Assembly (NCBI GenBank): GCA_016699835.1
Contig: CP064987.1
Location: forward strand, 1,364,001-1,428,000
DNA: 64,000 bases
Direction: 5' to 3'
DNA from: Phycisphaerales bacterium
GTDB taxonomy: Bacteria > Planctomycetota > Phycisphaerae > Phycisphaerales > UBA1924
The position numbers and the translations under genes are program-made. Of the stretch, positions 33,314 through 42,196 are shown in pieces (within the stretch, counting starts at the first letter, position 1; each line of letters starts with the position of its first letter). Under the pieces are notes generated by a model. The model did not search any database. It saw nothing but the letters and a program-made list of their open reading frames with translations, and was not told the DNA's origin.

Positions 33314-34465
33314 TTACGTCGGCGATTCCGCGCGAGACGACGCCCCTGCGGGCAGGGCGGGGTGCAACCAGCCGCCGAGTTTCAATGGCGTGACCCGTCC
33401 GACCTTAGCGAGTCGGACCGCGAGGGTCGCGAACGCGATGCCGACGACGATCATGGCGACGCTCAGCGCCTGACCGCGGCTCAGTCCCATGAGGCCCGCG
33501 ACGCCGGGGTCTGGAAGGCGAACGAACTCGGTGGCGATGCGGAGGATCCCGTAGACGATGAGGAACGCCGCCGCGACCATGCCGGGTGAGCGTGGTTTGG
33601 CCCAGATGATCCACAGCGCGACGAGGAGCACGGGACCCTCCGCCATCGCCTGGACGAGTTGCGAGGGCGCCCGCGCGTTGATGTAGGGCGTCAAGTCGTG
33701 GATCAGGTCGAGCCGACCAGGAAATCCCCGATCCTGGATGGCCTCGATCATGCGTTTCGCGGCGTGCTCCATGTCGCCATTGGGTGTGCGGAACTTGGCG
33801 ATGATGGTGTCGAGCGCGCCTTGCTGGGCCTGCGTGAGATTGGTTGCCTGGCCCGAGGTGATCTCCTGTGGATAACGGACGGCCCACCAAGGCGCGTCCT
33901 CGCCGGCTTTGGCGACGATGCGCCCCAGCAACTCGCCGTTGATGAAGTTGGCGAGGCGCCCGAGCATCAGGCCGAAGGGCGCGACGAAGGCCCATGCGTC
34001 CGCAAAGTGGAGATAGGGAGCGGCGGCACTTGCGTTGTATGCGGCTTCTGTGACGCCGGTTCCACTCTGGGCCATCACTGCTCGCTTCTCACGGCGCCAG
34101 ATGATCCACGTCGCGATGAGCACACCGATCATCCCGCCGTGGCTTGCCATGCCGCCGTTGGTGATATCGAGGAGGCTCCACCACGGCGCGGACTTGGTGA
34201 ACGTCCAGAGCAGGGGTCGGTCATAGAAGACCGAGTAACCCAGTCGTCCGCCGACGAGCACGCCGAGCATGAGCGTGAGCATGGCGTCGCCGAGGCGTTC
34301 GGGCGCGAGACGGACGACGCCGCGTTTCGTCAGGCGCAGCAGCACGAGCCACGCGATCACAAAGCCAAGCGCATAGGACAGGCCATACCAGCGGATGCCG
34401 AAGGATGGCGTGAACCGCACGAGGAACGGGTTGATGTCGTGGAAGTAGGCGGCGAGTGTGGGCAT
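33314..34465 (-). CDS. lgt: Prolipoprotein diacylglyceryl transferase
   Basis: Lgt attaches diacylglycerol to the lipobox Cys of prolipoproteins in the inner membrane. The 383-residue product shows the FGIRWYGLSYALGF N-terminal motif, the HGGMIGV segment and the signature GLMLGRLANFINGELLGR. The rest is multi-spanning. It is about 90 residues longer than usual because of insertions near residues 130-150 and 200-250. Several lipoproteins in this window (30, 54737, 55588) are expected substrates. Confidence 0.93.
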   Translation of the reverse strand: MPTLAAYFHDINPFLVRFTPSFGIRWYGLSYALGFVIAWLVLLRLTKRGVVRLAPERLGDAMLTLMLGVLVGGRLGYSVFYDRPLLWTFTKSAPWWSLLDITNGGMASHGGMIGVLIATWIIWRREKRAVMAQSGTGVTEAAYNASAAAPYLHFADAWAFVAPFGLMLGRLANFINGELLGRIVAKAGEDAPWWAVRYPQEITSGQATNLTQAQQGALDTIIAKFRTPNGDMEHAAKRMIEAIQDRGFPGRLDLIHDLTPYINARAPSQLVQAMAEGPVLLVALWIIWAKPRSPGMVAAAFLIVYGILRIATEFVRLPDPGVAGLMGLSRGQALSVAMIVVGIAFATLAVRLAKVGRVTPLKLGGWLHPALPAGASSRAESPT

Positions 34466-34495
34466 GGCGAAAGTGAGAGCGTGTTCTACGGTGGT

Positions 34496-35302
34496 TCAGG
34501 TGGTGGCGGGGACTTCGATCCCGAAGAAACGGCGTGTGTTCTCGTTGATGACGGCGTGGAACCTGCCCCACTCCTCGCCACGGAGTTTCGCGAGGAAGCG
34601 TGCCGTGAGCGACGACATCCACGGCTCGCAGGGGCGCGTGCCGCGGTGTGGCTCGGGAGAGAGGAAGGGCGCGTCGGTCTCGACCATGATCCGATCGAGG
34701 GGCACGAGGCGGGCCGCGTCCTGCACGTCCTTCGCGTTGCGATAGGTCACGACGCCGGTGAACGAGAGGCACGCGCCGAAGTCGAGGACCATCCTCGCCT
34801 CGTTGGGTGTGCCTGTGAAACAGTGGAAGACGAATCGCGAGGGGTCGAGGGTCGAGGACCGCAGTATCGGGATGAGATCCGCGAAGGCCTCGCGACAGTG
34901 GATGACGATCGGCTTGGCGACCCCCTCGCGCACGCACGACTCGATCGTCGCGAGTTGCTCGGCGATGACGGCGTGCTGTACGTCTCTCGGCGGCTTGTCG
35001 TAGTGGTTGTCCAGGCCGAGTTCGCCCCAGGCGACGCAGCGCGGGTCGGCGATGACCTCTCGGATCGCGGACCAATCATGCGGCATCTCATCGGAGTACA
35101 ACGGATGCACGCCGGCGGTGCACCAGACGTTGTCGAATCGCTTCGCGACGCTCAGGGCGTTCTTCGCGTCGTGGTGGGTGGTGGAGATGGTGATGCAGCC
35201 GGTAACGCCGTGCTCCCTTGCGCGGGCGAGGACGCCCTCGACGCCGCCGGCGATCTCGGTGGAGAGATCGGGGAAGGTGAGATGGCAGTGGGTATCGATC
35301 AC
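34496..35302 (-). CDS. TatD-family metal-dependent hydrolase
   Basis: The 268-residue TIM-barrel hydrolase has the metal ligands HCH (IDTHCHLTF) at the very N-terminus, GELGLDNHY, PIVIHCREAFADL and VETDAPFLSPEPHRG. TatD proteins are 3'-5' DNases involved in DNA repair or degradation. The start is GTG 35302, giving V-I-D-T-H-C-H as in the family; the long upstream extension of the open frame is rejected. It is 30 bases upstream of lgt on the same strand. Confidence 0.92.
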   Translation of the reverse strand: MIDTHCHLTFPDLSTEIAGGVEGVLARAREHGVTGCITISTTHHDAKNALSVAKRFDNVWCTAGVHPLYSDEMPHDWSAIREVIADPRCVAWGELGLDNHYDKPPRDVQHAVIAEQLATIESCVREGVAKPIVIHCREAFADLIPILRSSTLDPSRFVFHCFTGTPNEARMVLDFGACLSFTGVVTYRNAKDVQDAARLVPLDRIMVETDAPFLSPEPHRGTRPCEPWMSSLTARFLAKLRGEEWGRFHAVINENTRRFFGIEVPATT

Positions 35303-35393
35303 GGGGCAAGGGTAGTGGGCACTACAGTTCGGCGTCACGCAATTGGGCCTTGTGGATCGTGGAATGATGAGTGATTGCGGAAGGAGTTGTTCG

Positions 35394-36962
35394 ATGCGAA
35401 GCGAGAGGATCAGGACGCGGGCAAGGCGTGGGGCGATGCGCGGCGTGTGGGCGATGGTGCTCCTCGGCGTCGCGTCGCCGGTCGTGGCCCAGGCAACCAC
35501 GCTCGAGCCGCCTGCGAGCACGCACGCCACCTCGGCCGCGCCCATCCCCGCCATCGAGACGCACTGGTACATAGTTGAAATCGGCGGTCAGCGGGCGGGG
35601 TGGATGAGATCCGTCCAGACCACGACCGCTGACGAGATCTCCACGCTCAGCGAGTCGTCCATGCGCATTGGACGCGGCGAGACCGCCCTGGAGATCTCCA
35701 CCGAGACCAGCTTTGTCGAGACGCCCGAGGGGACGCCCAAGTCCATCGTCTCCAAGCAGACCATGAGCAAGACGCCGGTCGAGAACGAGTGGATCTTCGG
35801 GAAGGACGGCATCACCCAGACGACCACCCAGGACAAGAAGGTCACCGTAAAGACGCTTCCGAACTTCCAGGAGGCGTGGCTCCCCCTCGCTGCGTCCGAG
35901 CGATATGTCAAGGCCCAGATCGCCAAGGGCGAGAAGACGGTCTCGTTCAACACCATCGACCCGAGCCTGGGCCTGCGGCTCATGAAGGTCACGCAGACCG
36001 ACGAGGGACGAGAGACGCTCACCGTTCTCGGCGAGGCGATGGACCTCCACAAGGCGAGCGTCACGATGGAGCAGTTGCCCGGCGTGGTGACAACCGTGCA
36101 CACCAACGACGACGGCGACATGATCAAGACCACCACCCACATGGGGCCGATCAGCATCGAGATGACGCTCTCCACGCAGGCGGAGGCGACTAGGGACTTC
36201 GCGCCCCCGGAACTCATGGTGCGCACCTTCGTCACGCCTGATCGCGCCATCAACGGACCGCGCACGGTCGCCAAAGCACGATACCGCCTCTCGATCGACG
36301 AGGGCGAGATGCCCGACATTCCCGCGACGGGATCGCAGAGCGTTCGGCGCGAGAATGACAAGGCCTCGGTGATCATCGTGGACACGTCGTTCCCCAACGC
36401 CATCACGCCCGACGAGGCGAAGAACCCGGCGTGGCTCGCGACGAGCGCCATGACCGACCTTACCGACGAGAAACTCAAGGATCTGCATGAGCGTGCGGTG
36501 AAGAACGCCAAGGACTCGCCACGGGAGCGGGCCGAGGCGATGCGGCGGTTCGTGCACGAGTACATCCGGCGCAAGAGTCTGGGCGTGGGGTTCGCGACGG
36601 CGTCGGAGATCGCGCGTGATCGCGAGGGCGACTGCAGCGAGCACGCCGTGCTCCTTGCCACGCTTCTGCGACTCGACGGGATCCCGGCGCGGGCGGCGTG
36701 CGGCTTGATCTACGCCGATGCGTTCGCGGGCGCCAAGTCCATCTTCGGCTATCACATGTGGACGCAGGCCCTGCTCGAGGTTGACGGCACGAAGCGTTGG
36801 GTCGATCTCGACGCGACGCTCCCCGGCAACACGCCGTATGACGCGACGCACATCACGCTCGGCGTCTCGAGCCTGAACGACACCGACGTGACCGAGTCGC
36901 TCGTGAATCTTGTGCCGCTGCTTGGGCGTGTGAAGATTGCCGTCGAATCGACCGAGCCATGA
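35394..36962 (+). CDS. Exported transglutaminase-like protein
   Basis: The 522-residue product has a signal peptide (hydrophobic part near residues 16-30) and a C-terminal transglutaminase-like cysteine-protease domain. The likely triad is Cys414 (REGDCSEHAVLLATLLR), His454 (GYHMWTQALL) and Asp471 (WVDLDAT). Residues 45-330 form a beta-rich region without known motifs. Function may be protein crosslinking or peptidase activity in the envelope. ATG 35394 follows AAGGAG by eight bases. The gene overlaps nnrD by four bases (ATGA). Confidence 0.87.
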   Translation: MRSERIRTRARRGAMRGVWAMVLLGVASPVVAQATTLEPPASTHATSAAPIPAIETHWYIVEIGGQRAGWMRSVQTTTADEISTLSESSMRIGRGETALEISTETSFVETPEGTPKSIVSKQTMSKTPVENEWIFGKDGITQTTTQDKKVTVKTLPNFQEAWLPLAASERYVKAQIAKGEKTVSFNTIDPSLGLRLMKVTQTDEGRETLTVLGEAMDLHKASVTMEQLPGVVTTVHTNDDGDMIKTTTHMGPISIEMTLSTQAEATRDFAPPELMVRTFVTPDRAINGPRTVAKARYRLSIDEGEMPDIPATGSQSVRRENDKASVIIVDTSFPNAITPDEAKNPAWLATSAMTDLTDEKLKDLHERAVKNAKDSPRERAEAMRRFVHEYIRRKSLGVGFATASEIARDREGDCSEHAVLLATLLRLDGIPARAACGLIYADAFAGAKSIFGYHMWTQALLEVDGTKRWVDLDATLPGNTPYDATHITLGVSSLNDTDVTESLVNLVPLLGRVKIAVESTEP

Positions 36963-37915
36963 GCGAGCACGACTCACACCCGCCACACCAGCCCTCCCCA
37001 CTGCCTCGCGTTCCTGCGCGCGATCCCAAGGGGCACAAGGGGACGTTCGGCACGGTCCTTGTCGTCGGGGGATGCTGCCGGGGTGACGCGCGGATGATCG
37101 GCGCGCCGGCCCTTTCGGCCCATGCGGCACTTCGCGCTGGAGCGGGCCTCGTCCAACTCGCGATGCCCGCGCCCATCATCCAGACCGGGATCTCCCTCTG
37201 CCCCTCGGCGACGGGCCTCGCGCTCCGCACCCACGACGACGGCTCGCTTATCACCCACGAGGCGGCGGCGCAACTCGACGAGGCGATGGCGCGTGCGACC
37301 GCCGTGGCCGTGGGCATGGGGCTGGGAGACGCGCCCGACGCCGCGCCGCTTGTGCTGCGATTGATCCAGCAGGAAGATGCGCCGGTCGTGATCGATGCCG
37401 ACGCATTAAATGTGCTCGCGCAGGTTCCCGACCTGTGGCGAGACTTCCGCGCACCGTGCGTGCTGACGCCCCATCCCGGAGAGTTTCAGCGCCTTGCGTC
37501 GGCGTTTCGGGTCACCCATGATCCGACCGACGCCGCGTCGCGTCCGCTCGCCGCCGAGGCCCTGGCCCAACGTCTTGGCGCCATCGTCGTCCTCAAGGGC
37601 GCGGGGACGGTTGTGAGCAATGGGCATGAGACCTGGGTCTGTGATCGTGGGCACGCGTGCCTTGCGACGGCGGGTACGGGCGATGTGCTCGCGGGAGTCA
37701 TCGCGTCGCTCGCGGCCCAGCACGCGGGCACGCCCCCGTCTCCACGGATGACCGTGCCGCGACTCTCGCTCTTTGATATCGCGCGTCTGGGCGTGCAGGC
37801 CCACGCGCTCGCGGGCGAGATGTGGGCGTCACGCCACGACACGCCCTCGGGCCTGCTGGCGATGGAACTCGCCGACCTCGTTCCCGAGGCGATCGAGTCG
37901 CTCCGGCGGACCTAG
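36959..37915 (+). CDS. nnrD: ADP/ATP-dependent NAD(P)H-hydrate dehydratase
   Basis: NnrD (YjeF C-terminal domain, ribokinase fold) dehydrates S-NAD(P)HX at the expense of ADP or ATP. The 318-residue product shows KGTFGTVLVVGGCCRGD, GAPALSAHAALRAGAGLV, PVVIDADALN, LTPHPGEFQRL and the catalytic TAGTGDVLAGVIASL. It works with the epimerase encoded at 26391. The start overlaps the transglutaminase stop. Its stop codon shares CTAG with the convergent pseudopilin gene. Confidence 0.94.
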   Translation: MSEHDSHPPHQPSPLPRVPARDPKGHKGTFGTVLVVGGCCRGDARMIGAPALSAHAALRAGAGLVQLAMPAPIIQTGISLCPSATGLALRTHDDGSLITHEAAAQLDEAMARATAVAVGMGLGDAPDAAPLVLRLIQQEDAPVVIDADALNVLAQVPDLWRDFRAPCVLTPHPGEFQRLASAFRVTHDPTDAASRPLAAEALAQRLGAIVVLKGAGTVVSNGHETWVCDRGHACLATAGTGDVLAGVIASLAAQHAGTPPSPRMTVPRLSLFDIARLGVQAHALAGEMWASRHDTPSGLLAMELADLVPEAIESLRRT

Positions 37916-38517
37916 TCCAGTTTCCGAGGCGAGACCGATGAGACCATGCGGATCGTCGGGGTCTGGAGCGACGATCCGATGCTCGCGTCGTCGAGGTCGT
38001 TGGGAAGGACGGTCAGGTCGACCGTGGCCTTCTTGAGCCTCGGTCCGACGTCGTACTGCAGTTCGAACGTCGCCTCCTTCACTCCCACGAGGAGCGGCCT
38101 GGCCTGGGTCGAGGTGAGCGTGCCGCCGGCGTAGTCCTTCTGGACATACCACAACTCGTAGGTCCCGACCGTGGCGGTGTCGCGTCGCTCGATGCGGACG
38201 ATCTGCTTGGTTCCCGCGCCGGCGTTCTCGTTGGTGGTAAACTCGATGAAGGTGCTGTTGAGCGGGTTCTGGGCCGCGTTCAGGACGTCGGCGGGATAGG
38301 GCCCGAACTCGGTTCCCGTGCGAATCATGGTCATGAGGCGGTACATCACCATGCGCGTGACGACGTGGGTCGAAGCGCCCTCGCTCGTCACCTTGTAACT
38401 CTTGAACGAGGCGTCGAGGGCGGCGAGGGCTGCGGCGAGGAGCGTCCCCGTGATCGCCAACGAGATGAGGACCTCGATCATGCTGAAGGCGCGCCGGGCG
38501 CGCGGGCTGCGGTTCAT
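37912..38517 (-). CDS. Type IV pilin-like minor pseudopilin (PilW/GspJ-like)
   Basis: This 201-residue protein has a prepilin signature: a basic leader (MNRSPRARRA), the cleavage-site motif A|FSMIEVL with the conserved Glu at +5, and a 20-residue hydrophobic helix. Ala replaces the usual Gly before the cleavage point. The C-terminal domain is beta-rich. Its start overlaps the stop of the 963-residue pilus protein by four bases, and its stop overlaps the convergent nnrD stop in CTAG. PilW/GspJ is a positional guess. Confidence 0.78.
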   Translation of the reverse strand: MNRSPRARRAFSMIEVLISLAITGTLLAAALAALDASFKSYKVTSEGASTHVVTRMVMYRLMTMIRTGTEFGPYPADVLNAAQNPLNSTFIEFTTNENAGAGTKQIVRIERRDTATVGTYELWYVQKDYAGGTLTSTQARPLLVGVKEATFELQYDVGPRLKKATVDLTVLPNDLDDASIGSSLQTPTIRMVSSVSPRKLD

Positions 38518-41405
38518 CGTGTGCCCTCCCGATAGGAGCCGGTGACCGTCGTGAACTGCATGGGGAGCATCACGCCGTCCGGCATGGACATGGTGGGATT
38601 GAAACGGATCGCGATGCGTCCGTAGCCGTTGAATGGGACGGGCGTCGAGCCGCTGGGTTGGACCTCGTCGGGCCCGACATCGGCGATCCCGTCGCCGTTG
38701 GTGTCATAGCCGACGATGGGCACGCCGCCGACGATGGGGAGCATCGAGGGGTCGTATGACTCTTCGTCGCCGTCGTCGATCCCGAAGTAGCCGATGGTCG
38801 AGTTGAATCCCGCGGGGTTGCCGATGGGCGCGCCCGTCGCATCCTGGAGCGGGCCCTGCCCGAGTTGGGGCTTGAAGGTGAGCATGAGCGCCCCGTCGAT
38901 CGTGGCATTCCCGCGTACGTCGATGACGCCCGCGATGATCACGCCCTGGAGTTGCAGGTCCTGTGAGGCCGGGCTGTTGAACGAGCCGAGGTCCACCGAG
39001 TAGTGCGGGAGCATCAGCGAGCTCTCGGCGATCACGTCCTCGTCCACCGACTCGGGGTTGATCGACGGATTCTCGGGATCGTCGGGGTTCGACTGATAGA
39101 ACTTCGTCGAGCCGGTGAACTGGATCTTGTTTCGTGAGTTGGTGTAGTTCGTCGGCGAGTCGCTCACGATCGATCCGATGATCCGGCAGTCGTGGAACCG
39201 GAGGTTGTTTGAGAGCGCCTTGGTGTCCGTGATTCGCTTCCCCGAGACGATGAGCGGGTCGGGGAGGTTGTTGTAGCCCATGGTGAGCGCCACCTCGTCG
39301 TCGGGGATGTCCGCCTTGTCCATCGGGGGCTGCGCCATCAGGATCATCTGGCTGGGCGGCTTGGCGGACGACGGGAGCATGTCGGGATAACTCGTCTCGC
39401 CGGCGTCGTCGCCGTACACCATCCGCGGCGAGGCCAACTTGGGACGCCCGGATGTCGAGTCCATCGTCATCTTGCCGTATTCGCCCCATAGGACGTGCGT
39501 GTTGGCGGTGGTCGAGCGGACGTACGTCACGCCGATGAACGTGCAGTTCTTGAAGAGCGCGTTCGTTCCCGCGGGAATGATCACGTCGCGGAAGGTCATG
39601 TTCTCATAGACCGGGCGGTAGTAGTAATCGGTGTGATTCGGGGAGGCGTAGGGCATTTTCTCGTAGTATGCCGTTGCCCAGTTGTCGGGCAGCCCGTCGA
39701 GCGGCGCGACATCGGGATCGAGGCGGAGGAAGCGCGGGTTGGCGGAGCCATCGGGCTGGGACTCGACATAGGTCGCGAGTTGGCCTGAGGAGATCCCCAG
39801 TTGCGTGGCGACCTGGTCGTTGAAGGGCTGCCCGTCCGCCGCCGACTGCAGGTCCGTCCGCGACGAGTCGAAGGTGTTGATGTCGAAATCCGGGAGTTCA
39901 TCGGTCGAAACGCCGTAGCGCTGCGCGGCGACACCCTCGCTGGGGATCACGGCACCCCGGAGGCGATCCTCGACCGCGCCCTGGGACGTCTCCCACGCCG
40001 ATTGCGTCGCGCGGAAGGCCAGCCCGCCACGGACCTTCGCATAGCGATCGCGATAGTCGATGTACCCGTCGCGAAACCCAAGGACCTGGTCGTTGTTGCC
40101 GTTGCGTCCCGCGGTGTCCTCGGCGGCGTTCCAGTCGTTCATGTTCCCATCGGCGCTGTCCCAGAGCCCATTGGCGTTGGTATCGGTATACCCGTACACG
40201 CCGTTGGCGTTTCGATCCGGGACGCCGCCATCGATCAGGATTGCGAGGTTGTCATCCACCGAAAACTCGGCGGCGAATCCCGACGCCGGCGTCCCGGCGG
40301 TCAGCGCGGCCGAGAGCGTGAGTTTCCCGTCGTTGTTCTGATCGAAGTGCTTGATGAAGATGTCGAAGTCGTCCACGAAGCCGTCGTTGGTGACGTCGGT
40401 GAAGGGGTTGACGGGGTTCCCTGAGCCATCGGTGTAGGACTGGCTGGGTGAGACGGCCTGGCCCTCTACCGGGTGCCCGACTCGGAGGCGTGAGTCGCCA
40501 TCCACGTCGTTCGCCTTGACTGCCGCGAAGAAGTCGTCAAGTTTCTGATCGAGTACGGCGTTCAGCCCGTAGAAGTCCGATCGGATCACCATCGGATCGC
40601 CGTCGTTGAACGTGACATCGGTGAAGGTCGAGCCGATGCTCCCCTCGACGTTCACGTTCTTCCCGATCATGACACGGTTGGGACTCATGATCGCGTGGTT
40701 CACGCGCTTGATCATGCGGTAGTCCTGCGAGACCGTCCGCTTCACGGGGCGGCCGTTGCGGAGGTAACTGAAGTCGTATCCGGTCGAGATCACGCGGATG
40801 TCCGTCCCGTTGGCGAGGGGGGCGTAGGTGATCTGGAAGCAGACCGGCGGCGCGCCTCCGGCGACGGGCGATTCCACGGCCACGCCGGGCGTGTATACCC
40901 AGTTCGTCAGCGAGTAGTCCGTCGCGCTCGTCCCCGAGGGCGCGTTGGTGAGCGCCACCGACGCGACGCCCGCCTCGGGCACCGTGTTCTGGTCCACCGA
41001 GTGCATCTGCATGAGCGCCGCGGCCACGCCCGAGGGTGTCCCCAGGTCCAGAGGCCCGATCTTCGAGGGCATCACCACGTGGGTCCCGATTCCGCCCGAG
41101 TTCCCGGTCCACAGGTAGGTCCCGAAGGTCGACGTGATCTTGCTGTTGGAGACGACGAAGCGACCCGCGGCGTCGGAGAGTCGCGCCTTGGCGACCTCCA
41201 GCCCTGTCTCCGCAGCGCCCTGCGCGCGGATCACGCGGATGTTCGTTGCGGCCGTCGCGATGTTTCCCTTGCTGACGATCGCCATCGCCGCCGCCAGCGA
41301 GCCGAACATGATCAGAAGCATCATGGAGAGGACGCTGGCGATGCCCGTGCGCTCGCGCAGTTTGCGAATGGCGTTCCTGGTCCGTGCTCGACGTGTCGCG
41401 CTCAT
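38514..41405 (-). CDS. Large PilX/GspK-like pilus protein with EF-hand/dockerin-like insert
   Basis: The 963-residue protein has an N-terminal hydrophobic helix (residues about 22-46), typical of PilX/PulK-like minor pilus proteins, without a clear prepilin peptidase site. The large surface domain contains Ca-binding-type loops at about residues 335-360 (DVTNDGFVDDFDIFIKHF, DQNNDGKLTL) and a second Asp/Asn-rich cluster near residues 395-430 (DTNANGLWDSADGN). A beta-helix-like region follows in residues 600-900. It lies between pilV-like and pseudopilin genes, so a role at the pilus or pseudopilus tip is likely. GGAG nine bases upstream supports the start. It is far larger than ordinary PilX (about 200 residues). 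Confidence 0.75.
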   Translation of the reverse strand: MSATRRARTRNAIRKLRERTGIASVLSMMLLIMFGSLAAAMAIVSKGNIATAATNIRVIRAQGAAETGLEVAKARLSDAAGRFVVSNSKITSTFGTYLWTGNSGGIGTHVVMPSKIGPLDLGTPSGVAAALMQMHSVDQNTVPEAGVASVALTNAPSGTSATDYSLTNWVYTPGVAVESPVAGGAPPVCFQITYAPLANGTDIRVISTGYDFSYLRNGRPVKRTVSQDYRMIKRVNHAIMSPNRVMIGKNVNVEGSIGSTFTDVTFNDGDPMVIRSDFYGLNAVLDQKLDDFFAAVKANDVDGDSRLRVGHPVEGQAVSPSQSYTDGSGNPVNPFTDVTNDGFVDDFDIFIKHFDQNNDGKLTLSAALTAGTPASGFAAEFSVDDNLAILIDGGVPDRNANGVYGYTDTNANGLWDSADGNMNDWNAAEDTAGRNGNNDQVLGFRDGYIDYRDRYAKVRGGLAFRATQSAWETSQGAVEDRLRGAVIPSEGVAAQRYGVSTDELPDFDINTFDSSRTDLQSAADGQPFNDQVATQLGISSGQLATYVESQPDGSANPRFLRLDPDVAPLDGLPDNWATAYYEKMPYASPNHTDYYYRPVYENMTFRDVIIPAGTNALFKNCTFIGVTYVRSTTANTHVLWGEYGKMTMDSTSGRPKLASPRMVYGDDAGETSYPDMLPSSAKPPSQMILMAQPPMDKADIPDDEVALTMGYNNLPDPLIVSGKRITDTKALSNNLRFHDCRIIGSIVSDSPTNYTNSRNKIQFTGSTKFYQSNPDDPENPSINPESVDEDVIAESSLMLPHYSVDLGSFNSPASQDLQLQGVIIAGVIDVRGNATIDGALMLTFKPQLGQGPLQDATGAPIGNPAGFNSTIGYFGIDDGDEESYDPSMLPIVGGVPIVGYDTNGDGIADVGPDEVQPSGSTPVPFNGYGRIAIRFNPTMSMPDGVMLPMQFTTVTGSYREGTR

Positions 41406-41461
41406 CGGTTCAACTCCTCAACCCTTTCCACATCCTCCACGCGCCCACCCACGCCGCACCC

Positions 41462-42145
41462 TTACGGGCGGACCCACGTCACCCGCGCGATCTCCTGCGG
41501 CGAGGCGTCGTTCACGCTCTGATACTCCACGACCACCGTCACACGAAGCGGGAAGCCGTTCACGGGGATCGCCGGGAGCGACGAGGTTGCCGCCTGCGAA
41601 TAACCCGCCGCCCGCACCGTGCTGTAGTTGTACGGATCGACCTTCTCGACGATGACCCGCTGCGACCAACCCTCGAGCGGGACGGGCACGCCGGAGTTTG
41701 TCTCCACGAGGCCGTTGATGTCCACCTCGGGCACGACGTTGCCGTACGCGTCGATGGGACCTGGGAGCGTCCCGCCGTTGCCGAACTGGATCCCGTCGAG
41801 ATCGTCGATGTCGTCGATGTCGGCGGCGGTCGCCTCGCCGGCCTCGCGTCCCCAGCCCACGAGCACCGGGCTGCCGCTGCTCCCGTCGACGAAGAGCCCG
41901 GTGACGGGGTCGTGCCGCGGCAGGCGACGAGTCATCTCGCGGATCTCGTTCGCCAGCAGCATTGCGGTGCCTGCCTGGGACGACCAGCCGTTGGTCTTGA
42001 TGAAGGACGTCTGGGCGTCAACGTAGGCGAGGATCCCGACGCCGATGATGACCAGGGCCATCATCGTCTCGAGGAGCGTGAACGCCCGAGGCCCGCGCCG
42101 ACGCCGGCGCACCGCTCGAACCGTTCCGGCGATGTCGTGGATCAT
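41462..42145 (-). CDS. Type IV pilin-like minor pseudopilin (PilV/GspI-like)
   Basis: This 227-residue protein has an Arg-rich leader, the cleavage motif A|FTLLETMMALVIIGVGIL with Glu at +5, and a C-terminal globular part. It follows GGGAGGG eight bases before the ATG. The acidic segment AADIDDIDDLDG near residue 110 is unusual. It is part of the pilT-pilC-minor-pilin operon. The PilV/GspI label is by N-terminal pattern only. Confidence 0.78.
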   Translation of the reverse strand: MIHDIAGTVRAVRRRRRGPRAFTLLETMMALVIIGVGILAYVDAQTSFIKTNGWSSQAGTAMLLANEIREMTRRLPRHDPVTGLFVDGSSGSPVLVGWGREAGEATAADIDDIDDLDGIQFGNGGTLPGPIDAYGNVVPEVDINGLVETNSGVPVPLEGWSQRVIVEKVDPYNYSTVRAAGYSQAATSSLPAIPVNGFPLRVTVVVEYQSVNDASPQEIARVTWVRP

Positions 42146-42196
42146 GAGCCTTCCCTCCCGAGGGGACCCTCGCGGTCCCTCGACAAGGAATATCGA

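Noticed and set aside
33659..35374. 571-residue open frame on the plus strand
   Set aside because: It is antisense to lgt and tatD, both clearly recognisable on the minus strand.
35322..37130. 602-residue open frame on the minus strand
   Set aside because: It is antisense to the transglutaminase gene, whose Cys-His-Asp residues are intact.
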